Assembly (NCBI RefSeq): GCF_008281175.1
Contig: NZ_CP036524.1
Coordinates: 1,178,001-1,242,000, forward strand
DNA length: 64,000 nt
DNA from: [Clostridium] hylemonae DSM 15053
GTDB taxonomy: Bacteria > Bacillota > Clostridia > Lachnospirales > Lachnospiraceae
Direction: 5' to 3'
Shown: piece after piece, positions 7,971 through 16,864 of the stretch
Position numbering within the stretch: position 1 is the stretch's first letter
Layout: the number at the start of each line of letters is the position of its first letter
Made by a program: the position numbers and the translations under genes
The notes under the pieces: generated by a model
Database searches by the model: none
Told to the model about the DNA's origin: nothing
Seen by the model: the letters and a program-made list of their open reading frames with translations, nothing else

Positions 7971-9788
7971 ATGACTGATAAAATTTATAAGTTATTTGAA
8001 AGAGTGAAATCAATATACCAGAAGAGAAGCCTGCAGTTTATACTGTCTATTTCGTTTACGCTCGTTTCAGTCGCGGTCATGATAGGCGTTGCGGCAGGCT
8101 TTTCACAGCGTTTCGTAAAGTCGACGGAACGGCTGGCGATCAGCAATAATAAGAATGTGCTTGACCAGATGAACCTGAATCTGGACAATTACCTGCACAA
8201 CATGATGAGTATATCCAACACTCTTTATTACAGCATCATCAAAAATGTGGACTTTGGTAAGGACAGTGCGTCCTATGTCGGAAGTCAGATGAAGCTTCTG
8301 TATGAGGCCAACGCGACCTCTCTCGTCAGCATAGCTATATTCAGCGACGAGGGAGAGCTCATAGCGGCGCAGCCGCTGAGCCGGACAAAACAGAATGTGG
8401 ACCCGGTCACCGCGGAATGGTTTATCCGGGCGAACAAGCAGATCGAGAATGTCCACTTTTCAACCCCTCATGTGGAGAACCTGTTCATCAATTCCGATAA
8501 TATTTATCACTGGGTCGTATCACTGAGCCGTTCCGTAGAGATGACGAAGGACGGAGAGATCGTACACGGCGTCGTACTTGTAAATATGAACTTTACAGGA
8601 ATAGAACAGATCTGTAAAAATGTCGATCTTGGCGAATCTGGGTACGTATATATCGTAGACCGCAGCGGGGAGCTTATCTACCATCCGAAGCAGCAGCTCA
8701 TATACGGAGGTATTACGAGCGAGAACAACAAAAAGGCGGCACAGTATTCGGAGGGGAGCCATATCGAGACGTTTCAGGGAAAGGAGCGCCAGATCACGGT
8801 CAAGACGGTGGGATATACCGGCTGGAAGATCATCGGGGTATCTCCTACGGCGGACATCACCTCCCAGTATATGCAAAACAGCCAGTTCATCTGGATCGTA
8901 GCGCTGATCGGTGTCATCATCCTCGTCTTCGTAAATATGGTCATATCTTCCAGGGTGGCGAATCCGATAAAGCAGCTGGAACGCTCGGTCCGTAAGCTGG
9001 AGCGGAACAATCTGAACGCGAAGGTGAAGATCGGGGGAACATATGAGATCAGACATCTCGGCAAGACGCTGCAGTCCATGGCGGACAATATGAAAAAGCT
9101 GATGGATGATATTGTAAAGGGACAGGAAGATAAGCGGAAAAGCGAGATGTCCGCTCTTCAGTCCCAGATCAATCCTCATTTTTTGTACAATACGCTTGAT
9201 TCCATTATATGGATGATCGAAAATGAGAGATATGAAGGCGCGATCGATATGGTAACAGCTCTTGCAAGGCTGTTCCGCATCAGTCTGAGCAAGGGGAAGA
9301 ATATCATAACTGTCGAGCAGGAGCTGCAGCATGCGGAGAATTACCTTATCATACAGAAAGTGCGCTATAAGAACAAGTTTGATTATGATATAAGTATGGA
9401 GAAAAACTGCGCGCAATGTGCTACAATAAAACTGATCATTCAGCCGCTGATCGAAAATTCTATTTATCACGGTATGGAATATATGGACGGAGACGGAAGA
9501 ATATATATCCGGGCTTACCGGAAAGAGGACACCTTATACATAGAGATAGAGGATAACGGCCCCGGTATGACAGAAGCGCAGGTGGAGGAACTGCAGAACG
9601 GCACATTGAGATCGAGCAAGGGCAAGGGTTCGGGAATAGGATTTCAAAATGTCAGGGAGAGGATCCGTCTTTACTTCGGACAGCAGTACGGCCTTGATGT
9701 AGAAAGTGAGCCGGACGAGGGAACTACAGTGAGGATACGGCTGCCCGCAACGACCATAGATAAACTGGAAATAGGCAGGGGGGATTAA
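7971..9788 (+). CDS. YesM/LytS-type sensor histidine kinase
   Basis: A 605-residue membrane kinase. Transmembrane helix 1 is at about residues 20-45 and a second near 305-330. Between them is an extracellular dCache-like sensor (AVSIAIFSDEGELIA, VYIVDRSGELIYHP). HAMP follows, then the His_kinase domain with the phospho-acceptor in SQINPHFLYNTLDS and a HATPase_c domain (IIQPLIENSIYHG, EDNGPGM, GSGIGFQNVRERI). The frame is open farther upstream inside yesN, but the ATG at 7971, 10 bases after the yesN stop, fits the family start. It presumably phosphorylates the adjacent regulator in response to sugar presented by the next gene's product. Confidence 0.93.
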   Translation: MTDKIYKLFERVKSIYQKRSLQFILSISFTLVSVAVMIGVAAGFSQRFVKSTERLAISNNKNVLDQMNLNLDNYLHNMMSISNTLYYSIIKNVDFGKDSASYVGSQMKLLYEANATSLVSIAIFSDEGELIAAQPLSRTKQNVDPVTAEWFIRANKQIENVHFSTPHVENLFINSDNIYHWVVSLSRSVEMTKDGEIVHGVVLVNMNFTGIEQICKNVDLGESGYVYIVDRSGELIYHPKQQLIYGGITSENNKKAAQYSEGSHIETFQGKERQITVKTVGYTGWKIIGVSPTADITSQYMQNSQFIWIVALIGVIILVFVNMVISSRVANPIKQLERSVRKLERNNLNAKVKIGGTYEIRHLGKTLQSMADNMKKLMDDIVKGQEDKRKSEMSALQSQINPHFLYNTLDSIIWMIENERYEGAIDMVTALARLFRISLSKGKNIITVEQELQHAENYLIIQKVRYKNKFDYDISMEKNCAQCATIKLIIQPLIENSIYHGMEYMDGDGRIYIRAYRKEDTLYIEIEDNGPGMTEAQVEELQNGTLRSSKGKGSGIGFQNVRERIRLYFGQQYGLDVESEPDEGTTVRIRLPATTIDKLEIGRGD

Positions 9789-9789
9789 A

Positions 9790-10761
9790 GTGGACAGAAG
9801 GAAACGATATATATTGTTAGCCGCAGCCGCCGTCATGCTCTTCACTGCCTTTATCTTTGGCTGGAACAATTCCATCCGGAATGATGAAAACCATATATAC
9901 CAGATATCATATATCTACAGAAACAGTTCCATAGAGGAGAGTCAGCAGGCTGTCAGGCAGGGGATCGAACAGGCAGCCAAAGATTATAAATGTGAAGTGA
10001 CCGCAGTGGCATTTGAGCCGGCCATCAGCCCCACAGAGCAGCTGGAGCTTGTCAGCAGAGAGGTGAAAAACGGCGCGGACGCCGTACTCATTGAACCGTT
10101 AAACAGTGAGGAGGCTGCGGACGGGCTGGCGGGTGTACAGAAAAAAATACCTGTGATACAGGTGAATACATGGTTTGAGTCCGACGGGGGAAGCATGCCC
10201 TCTGTCCATATTGACAACTATAAAATGGGAAAAGAACTCGCGCAGAAGATCGTAAAAGATATGGGCGCGGCAAAACAAGTCCTGCTCGTAAAATCGGAGA
10301 TGGAGTATACGGATGTATATGAGACATACCGCGGAGTAAAAGAATATCTGGAGCGCGCAGGCGTCGGCATAAAAGAGACGACTCTGAGCGCCAGGGAGGC
10401 CGGAGGGGCAGGGATGGTGCCCGGGGCGCTGAAAACGACAGATGCAGACGCGGTCGCCGTATTCGGGACAATGCAGCTGGAGTTGTGCGGTAAGTTAAAG
10501 AAAGAAAACACAGCATTATCTCATACAAAAATATATGGCTTCGGCAAATCAAACCAGATCATCTCTTATCTGGAGGAAGAGATGATACAGGCGATCGGAG
10601 TACCGAATGAATACAGCACGGGATATCTCGGCGTAATGAAGGCTGTCAGCGGCATAAAGGGAGATCGCCAGGAAGACAAAAACATAGACTATTCGATCAT
10701 AGAGAGGGATAATATCTACACAACGAAGAACCAGAGACTTTTGTTTCCGTTTGTTCAGTAA
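9790..10761 (+). CDS. Membrane-anchored sugar-binding protein, probable sensor subunit
   Basis: A 323-residue periplasmic-binding-fold protein with an uncleaved-looking N-terminal helix (about residues 5-23) instead of a lipobox. Fold features include the repeating GIEQAAKDYKCEVTAVAF and GADAVLIEPLNSEEA segments. The start is GTG at 9790, one base after the kinase stop, behind a G-rich ribosome site, implying coupled translation. In clostridial xylose regulation, a membrane-anchored binding protein (XylFII) binds the kinase LytS in a three-component system. The position directly after a YesM-type kinase suggests the same role here, an inference from gene order. Ligand-pocket residues of MglB are not all recognisable, so the ligand may differ. 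Confidence 0.8.
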   Translation: MDRRKRYILLAAAAVMLFTAFIFGWNNSIRNDENHIYQISYIYRNSSIEESQQAVRQGIEQAAKDYKCEVTAVAFEPAISPTEQLELVSREVKNGADAVLIEPLNSEEAADGLAGVQKKIPVIQVNTWFESDGGSMPSVHIDNYKMGKELAQKIVKDMGAAKQVLLVKSEMEYTDVYETYRGVKEYLERAGVGIKETTLSAREAGGAGMVPGALKTTDADAVAVFGTMQLELCGKLKKENTALSHTKIYGFGKSNQIISYLEEEMIQAIGVPNEYSTGYLGVMKAVSGIKGDRQEDKNIDYSIIERDNIYTTKNQRLLFPFVQ

Positions 10762-10779
10762 AGGAAAAGGGCAAAAAGT

Positions 10780-11832
10780 ATGAAAAGTTTGAGATTCACA
10801 ATGGCGGGAGTGTGCCTTGCAGGGCTTTTGACGCTGACTGTTGCAGGGTGTGCACAAAACGCGGAACGTGATAAGAAAGATACGATCAAGATAGGGGTGG
10901 CTATTTACAGAGGAGACGACGTGTTTATCTCCTCGGTAAGTTCTTCGATGGAAGAGGCTGTGAAGGAAAAGGAAGAGGAGCTGGACCGGAAGATCATCGT
11001 CAATATCGCTGACGCCAAAAATAGCCAGGGAAGTCAGAACGATCAGGTGGACGATTTTATCAGTAAGGGGTATGATGTCATCTGTGTAAATATGGTAGAC
11101 CGTACCGCGGCGGCAGTGATCGTAGATAAGGCGAAGGAAGCGGGCATTCCGATCATCTTTTTTAACCGGGAACCGGTGGAGGAGGATATGGGCATATGGG
11201 ATCAGACATATTATGTCGGAACGGACGCAAAGGAAGCGGGAGAGCTGGAGGGCCAGATCGTAGCAGATGCCTTTAAGGCCGCGCCGGAGCAGATCGATAA
11301 GAACGGAGACGGGAAGCTGCAGTATGTGATGCTGGAGGGAGAACAGGTCCATCAGGATTCTCTCATACGGACAGAGTATTCAGTCAAGACAATCCTGAAG
11401 GAGGGGATTCCGACAGAGAAGCTGGCCAGCGGGACAGGCAACTGGATGCGCTCTCCGGCGTATGAGCTGATGCAGGAATGGATAAAAGAATATGGGGACA
11501 GGATAGAAGCTGTTATCAGCAATAATGATGAGATGGCGATGGGGGCAGTCGAGGCGCTGGAAGAAAACGGCATGACCGGGAGCAGCGGCCCGATCGTCGT
11601 AGGGATAGACGGGACGCGTGACGGACTGGAAAAGATCGTGAAGGGGGAAATGATAGGCACGGTGATGAATGTCGCGCAAAAACAGGCGGAATGTATGGTA
11701 GAGATAGCCTGTTACTGTGCACAGGATGAAAATCCAAAAGGACAGGTCGAGTATCTGAACGGCAGATATGTGCGCATACCTCATTATATCGTGACGGCAG
11801 ACAATATAGATGAGGTCATAAACGATAAATAA
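10780..11832 (+). CDS. Second galactose/glucose-binding lipoprotein (MglB paralogue)
   Basis: A 350-residue lipoprotein with lipobox VAGC (Cys24). It is clearly paralogous to the MglB at 2298-3383: shared AIY-x-x-DD-x-F, DRTAAA, NREP, HQD-x-x-x-RTEYS, NND and a DKNGDGKLQ calcium loop. All positions that contact hexose in E. coli MglB are present, including Trp in NWM and Asp in VGIDGT. No transport ATPase or permease accompanies it, so it either shares MglA-MglC or feeds ligand to the sensor encoded just upstream. It sits 18 bases after the anchored binding protein and 26 bases before the large hybrid kinase. Confidence 0.88.
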   Translation: MKSLRFTMAGVCLAGLLTLTVAGCAQNAERDKKDTIKIGVAIYRGDDVFISSVSSSMEEAVKEKEEELDRKIIVNIADAKNSQGSQNDQVDDFISKGYDVICVNMVDRTAAAVIVDKAKEAGIPIIFFNREPVEEDMGIWDQTYYVGTDAKEAGELEGQIVADAFKAAPEQIDKNGDGKLQYVMLEGEQVHQDSLIRTEYSVKTILKEGIPTEKLASGTGNWMRSPAYELMQEWIKEYGDRIEAVISNNDEMAMGAVEALEENGMTGSSGPIVVGIDGTRDGLEKIVKGEMIGTVMNVAQKQAECMVEIACYCAQDENPKGQVEYLNGRYVRIPHYIVTADNIDEVINDK

Positions 11833-11858
11833 TAGTACGATGAAGGAGGACTGAACAG

Positions 11859-14800
11859 ATGCGGAAGGACATTCTTTCTATGGATCAGCAGGCGGCAGCG
11901 CTGGACAATGCACCTGTAGCTGTATTTGTAAGGGCGGCCAGCGGCGGCAGGCTGCTCTACGCTAACCGTCTGGCAGAAGAGCTGTTCTGGCAGAAGCCGG
12001 AGAGCGGTGGGGAGTTGTGCCCGTTCTGCTGCACAGAGGATATGAACGAATCCGGATTCAGTGTGAGAGAATTCCACTGTTCCATGGATGACCGCATCTA
12101 TCAGTTCAGCGGCAGAAATATCGACTGGGCGGGGCAGCCTGCGCAGATAGAATACATAGTGGACATAACGGATAAGAAAAGGGAAGAGGAACATTTCAGA
12201 GCGCTAGAAGAAGAGCTTAAGGCTTCCAACGATAAGATGCAGGATATCATCAATGCGATCCCCGGCGGCGTGGCGATCTATAAAGTATCCGACATATTTG
12301 AGACCGTCTATTTCTCTGACGGGGTGCCTGAATTGTCCGGATATTCGGTGGAGGAGTATAAAGAGCTGGTGAAAGGTGATGCCGCCGACATGACTTACCG
12401 GGAAGACAAGGACATGGTAGTGTCAAAAGCCAGGGAGGTCATAGAGACCCGCGGACTGACGAGCTTCGAGTTCCGCAAGCAGCACAGGGACGGGCATATC
12501 GTGTGGGTACGTGTCCAGATCAAATGGATCGGGGAGGAGGACGGATGTCCTCTGCTTCACTGTGTCTTTCACAACATATCGGATATCAAGGAAGCACAGC
12601 TGGAAATGAGCCATATCGTCAATTCCATACCCGGAGGGATCGCCAGCTACCAAGTAGTGGATAATCGGTTTGTCCCAACCTTCTACTCCAACGGCGTTTT
12701 AGAACTGTCAGGGCATACGAGGGAAGAGTATGAGGATATCATACAGGATAATGCGCTGAATGTCATATATGAGCAGGACAGGCAGCGTGTGCTGGAGGCG
12801 GCCGCCTCCGCTCTCATAAGCGGTGAAGTGCTGGATGTCTCCTACCGTATGCGGCATAAAGACGGCAATCTCATATGGGTCCATCTCAACGGCAGGCGTA
12901 TGGGACCGCTCGCCGAAGTGATGCGGTTTTATGCGGTGTTTACAGGTATGTCCGCAGAGACCCGGATCTTCCAGGAGATGGCCAATGAGACGGCGGACGG
13001 CATCTATGTCATAAGCAAAGAGACGTATGAGTTGTTGTATGTAAATGAGGCAAAAGACCTTTTTGCCGGGAAAAACGACTGCATCGGGCAGAAATGTTAC
13101 GAGGCGCTTCACGGCCGGGAGAAGGCGTGTGAATTCTGTACTCTTGGGAAGTATGAACCGGACGGAGAGGAACATGATATGGCCGTTCCCGGTTCGGGCA
13201 GGTATTACAGCACACGTTTCCGTGAGACAGACTGGAACGGAATACCTGCTTATGTGAAGTTTGTCCGCGATACGACGGAAGAGGTCAGGACCCGGAAGGA
13301 AAAAGAACGCCTGGAACAGTATTTCCAGACCGTACTCAGTAATCTGCCGGGAGGAGTGGTCGTTGTCCATTATGAAAAAGACGGCAGCATGACGCCGGAG
13401 TTTCTGTCGGATGGTTTTGCCGCCATGACAGGCATGACAACGGATGAGGCATGGCAGCTGTACAGAGAGGATGCCATGGCCGGTATACATCCGGATGACT
13501 GCGCCTACGTAAAAGAACAGATGAATGAATATATTGCCTCAGGCGCCAGCAGCTGGGAGATCATATACCGGCTGAAAAAGGGCAGCGGCTATGTATGGGT
13601 AAAAAATACCCTCTCCCTCATAGAGAATGAAGGGGGCGAGAGGCGTATCTACACAGTATACCAGGATATGACAAAGATACTTAAGGAACAGGAACAGATG
13701 CGCCGCCAGTATCAGGAGATGCTCATGAAGCATTACCATACGCCGGGAGCGGACACCCTTATCCTCGGACACTGTAATATCACACAGAATGAGATCCTGG
13801 AGATAGATGACTATACGGGGCTGGATATACTTGGCACCTTCGGCGCTGTAAGGGAAGAATTTTTTACCGGAGTCGGGAGTTTCATCGTAGATGAGGAGGA
13901 AAGGAAGCAGTTTTACGGCACATATCTGAACAGACCTTCGCTGGAGGCTTTTGAACGGGGGGAGACAGAGCAGAAGATGGATTGCTTCGTAAAGCTTCCG
14001 CATGAAGAGAAAGGCCGGTATGTCCGGTTTAAGATGAATCTTGTCGCTACGCCGGACAGCGGGGATATAACCGGTGTGCTCACAGTGACCGACAGTACGC
14101 AGGAGACAGTGAGAGACCGTATCATGTATCAGCTCTCTGCGTCGGGGTATGATTTTATTGCGGACCTGGATGTGACAGAGGACAGATATGTGATTCTGTC
14201 ATGCAGCGAAGACGCAAGCAGTGTTCCGCCCGGGGAAGGCTGTCATTCAAAGTGGACAGAAGAAATGCTCCAAAACAGAGTGGTGCCAAAAGACAGGGAG
14301 CGTTTCAGACGGAACCTGGATACTGCAGTCATGTTAAAGAGGCTTGGAAAGGGGCGTTCCTATACATTTGCCTACTCTGTTGCGGAAGAGAACGGAGATA
14401 TCCGTACAAAGACGATGACTGTATCGGCCGTTGACCTGCGCATTGGCAGAGTATCGCTTTCCAGGGCGGATATAACAGAGTCGGTCCGTGAGCAGCAGGC
14501 GATGCTCCGCGTGATCGCATATACATTTGAGCTTGCCGGTTTTATTGACATAGGAACCGGAAGCTTTACGATGTATACGAGGGAAACTGTGCTTGAGAAT
14601 CTGCAGCCTCACTTTGTGGCGGATTACTCTTCTGCGCTTCTGCAGTTCGTAAAAAGATACGGGCTGCAGGAGGGTGAGGAAGAATTATACAACTGCTTCC
14701 GTACGGAGACGATGAAGAAGAAGCTGGAAGAGAAGCCGAACGGATACGACTTTTTGTTTCCGTACAGGCAGGACGGCGGTGAACGCTATAAGCAGATCAA

Positions 14801-16091
14801 TGTCATGTGGGGTGATATAAACCACAGTACCGTCTGCCTCGTCCAGGCGGATGTGACAGATATGCTGGCGGCTGAGCGGAAGAATAAAAAGGCGCTGGAG
14901 AATGCCCTCGTGCTTGCGGAAGAGGCGAACCGGGCAAAGAGCGATTTTCTGTCCACCATGAGCCACGATATACGGACACCGATGAACGCCATCATCGGAA
15001 TGACCACACTGGCGGTGGCGCATCTCGGAGATTCGGGGCGTGTGGCGGACTGCCTGAATAAAATATCTATTTCTTCAAGACATCTTTTGAGTCTTATCAA
15101 TGATATTCTGGACATGAGTAAGATTGAAAGTGCACAGATATCGCTGAACCGGATGGAGATCTATCTTCCGGATATGCTGGAGAAGCTGTCTGCGATCATT
15201 GCCCCTCAGGCAGGGGAGGCCGGTATCCGGTTTGACATAAGGACAGAGGGGATCCGCCACAATTATTTTTACGGCGACGCACTGCGCATTGACCAGATTC
15301 TCATCAACATTCTGAGCAATGCGGTGAAGTACACGAGGGAAGGCGGAAGCGTCATGTTCGCCGCAGAAGAGATACCGTCCGTCAGACAGGCAGGGTGGCT
15401 GCGCTACCGGTTTACGGTCAGCGACACAGGGATCGGAATGACGGAGGAATTTCTGGAGCATATCTTTGATCCCTTTGCCCGGAGCGCGGGCACGCAGCGT
15501 ATTGAAGGCACCGGACTGGGCCTTAGTATTACAAAAGGTCTTGTGGATCTCATGGGAGGTGAGATATCCGTACAGAGTACGCCGGGTGAGGGCAGCTGTT
15601 TTCAGGTCGAACTGGAATGTGAGTCTGCCAAAGAGGCGGAAGCAGACCGGAAAGCAGAACGAAAAGCGCCGGGCGCGGATGCTTCGGATGACAAGCTGTT
15701 TGAAGGACGGCTGTTTCTTGTGGCTGAAGACAATGAGATAAACGCAGAGATTCTCTGTGAACTGCTGTCCATGTACGGGGCGGAAACAGTCGTCAGGGAG
15801 AATGGCCGTCAGGCGGTGCAGGCGTTCCTTGACGCTGCCCCCGGGACTTATGATGCAGTGCTTATGGATATACAGATGCCGGAGATGAATGGATATGAGG
15901 CGGCGCGCGCCATACGGCAGACGGACCGGGATGATGCGGCGGTGATCCCTATCATTGCCATGACGGCCAATGCCTTTTCGGAAGATGTAAAGGCTGCCGG
16001 TGAGTCCGGTATGAACGCCCACGTGGCAAAGCCGGTCGATGTAGAGATGCTGCGGGAGACGTTAAAAGAAGTTATGGGCAGGACGAAGTAA
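11859..16091 (+). CDS. Very large cytoplasmic multi-PAS hybrid histidine kinase
   Basis: 1410 residues with no convincing membrane helix. The first 1000 residues hold a string of PAS-like domains. At least five are clear, three of them starting with the repeated motif N-x-(I/L)-PGG (near residues 128, 252 and 490); two or three more degenerate ones lie between 610 and 1000. The kinase core follows: HisKA with His1036 (SHDIRTPMNAIIG), HATPase_c (NILSNAVKYT, DTGIGM, GTGLGLSITKGL) and a C-terminal receiver with Asp1337 (LMDIQMPEMNGYEA). AAGGAGGA precedes the ATG. It has no separate response regulator beside it, so the output is unknown. Such kinases are numerous in Lachnospiraceae. Confidence 0.9.
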   Translation: MRKDILSMDQQAAALDNAPVAVFVRAASGGRLLYANRLAEELFWQKPESGGELCPFCCTEDMNESGFSVREFHCSMDDRIYQFSGRNIDWAGQPAQIEYIVDITDKKREEEHFRALEEELKASNDKMQDIINAIPGGVAIYKVSDIFETVYFSDGVPELSGYSVEEYKELVKGDAADMTYREDKDMVVSKAREVIETRGLTSFEFRKQHRDGHIVWVRVQIKWIGEEDGCPLLHCVFHNISDIKEAQLEMSHIVNSIPGGIASYQVVDNRFVPTFYSNGVLELSGHTREEYEDIIQDNALNVIYEQDRQRVLEAAASALISGEVLDVSYRMRHKDGNLIWVHLNGRRMGPLAEVMRFYAVFTGMSAETRIFQEMANETADGIYVISKETYELLYVNEAKDLFAGKNDCIGQKCYEALHGREKACEFCTLGKYEPDGEEHDMAVPGSGRYYSTRFRETDWNGIPAYVKFVRDTTEEVRTRKEKERLEQYFQTVLSNLPGGVVVVHYEKDGSMTPEFLSDGFAAMTGMTTDEAWQLYREDAMAGIHPDDCAYVKEQMNEYIASGASSWEIIYRLKKGSGYVWVKNTLSLIENEGGERRIYTVYQDMTKILKEQEQMRRQYQEMLMKHYHTPGADTLILGHCNITQNEILEIDDYTGLDILGTFGAVREEFFTGVGSFIVDEEERKQFYGTYLNRPSLEAFERGETEQKMDCFVKLPHEEKGRYVRFKMNLVATPDSGDITGVLTVTDSTQETVRDRIMYQLSASGYDFIADLDVTEDRYVILSCSEDASSVPPGEGCHSKWTEEMLQNRVVPKDRERFRRNLDTAVMLKRLGKGRSYTFAYSVAEENGDIRTKTMTVSAVDLRIGRVSLSRADITESVREQQAMLRVIAYTFELAGFIDIGTGSFTMYTRETVLENLQPHFVADYSSALLQFVKRYGLQEGEEELYNCFRTETMKKKLEEKPNGYDFLFPYRQDGGERYKQINVMWGDINHSTVCLVQADVTDMLAAERKNKKALENALVLAEEANRAKSDFLSTMSHDIRTPMNAIIGMTTLAVAHLGDSGRVADCLNKISISSRHLLSLINDILDMSKIESAQISLNRMEIYLPDMLEKLSAIIAPQAGEAGIRFDIRTEGIRHNYFYGDALRIDQILINILSNAVKYTREGGSVMFAAEEIPSVRQAGWLRYRFTVSDTGIGMTEEFLEHIFDPFARSAGTQRIEGTGLGLSITKGLVDLMGGEISVQSTPGEGSCFQVELECESAKEAEADRKAERKAPGADASDDKLFEGRLFLVAEDNEINAEILCELLSMYGAETVVRENGRQAVQAFLDAAPGTYDAVLMDIQMPEMNGYEAARAIRQTDRDDAAVIPIIAMTANAFSEDVKAAGESGMNAHVAKPVDVEMLRETLKEVMGRTK

Positions 16092-16155
16092 TATGATCCG
16101 GAACAGAGACAGGACAGCAGTTTACAATATTATTGTTTCTTAAGCATATCGTAAG

Positions 16156-16206
16156 ATATCCCCTGATACAGAGGCAGGATCATTTCTGTATCAGGGGATA
16201 TTTTTA
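16156..16206 (+). terminator. Terminator after the multi-PAS kinase
   Basis: A 16-bp perfect stem (ATATCCCCTGATACAG at 16156-16171 with its complement at 16186-16201) and a 14-base loop, followed by T5 on the + strand. The right arm also contains the stop codon of the converging Crp-like gene. On the - strand there is no good T-run, so it mainly serves the + strand operon. Confidence 0.85.
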
Positions 16207-16862
16207 TATACCGTGAATGTATTTTTTTTACAGGCGATGATGTTCTCTGCCTTCAGTTTGCTGATCTCGCCGGAGAGGGCGCTGCGGTCCACAGACAGGT
16301 ATTCGGCCAGCTGCTGGCGGTTAAAGGGGATCTCAAAGGTTGAGCGGCCGCATTTGAGCGATTCAGCCGAGAGATAGGACAAAAGTCTGCCGCGGATCGT
16401 GCGCTTTGTCAAATGTTCTATCTTCCTGGTCAGTTCCACATTTTTTGCCGAGACAGCGGACAGCAGATTCTGTATGATCCTCGTGTGAAATGAACAGGCA
16501 GAAGTGCAGACGGTCAAAAGCTTTCTGACGTCGAAAAACATGACCTCTGTATCGGTGTTGGCCACAACACTTGCCTCTAACGGCATTTGGGACAGACAGG
16601 CATAAGCTTCAGCAAATATAGCTCCGGGCAGTATTTCAGAAATAATGGAGCGGTCCCCCCAGAAATCTTCCTTTACGATCAAAACGGAGCCGGACAATAC
16701 CATACCGATAGAATGCACGCAGGCCCCTGCGCGTAGTATATAGCAGTTTTTATTGTAAGTTTTTGTTTTGGCCGACAGACAGCCCAGCATGGCATCAATT
16801 TCCTGCGCGTTAATTCCGCTGAACAATTCTGTGTTTTCGAGTAATGTTACGTATTGATTCAT
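16191..16862 (-). CDS. Crp/Fnr family transcriptional regulator
   Basis: A 223-residue protein with an N-terminal cyclic-nucleotide-binding-type beta-roll (about 10-130: GACVHSIGMVLSGSVLIVKED, LPGAIFAEAYACL) and a C-terminal winged helix (about 150-220: FEIPFNRQQLAEYLSVDRSALSGEISKLKAENII). There is no FNR-type cysteine cluster, and the typical cAMP phosphate-cassette Arg is not evident, so the effector is unknown. The gene starts two bases after the stop of the GntR-type gene, so the pair is one operon. The 3' end lies in the shared terminator stem. Confidence 0.88.
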   Translation of the reverse strand: MNQYVTLLENTELFSGINAQEIDAMLGCLSAKTKTYNKNCYILRAGACVHSIGMVLSGSVLIVKEDFWGDRSIISEILPGAIFAEAYACLSQMPLEASVVANTDTEVMFFDVRKLLTVCTSACSFHTRIIQNLLSAVSAKNVELTRKIEHLTKRTIRGRLLSYLSAESLKCGRSTFEIPFNRQQLAEYLSVDRSALSGEISKLKAENIIACKKNTFTVYKNIP

Positions 16863-16864
16863 AT

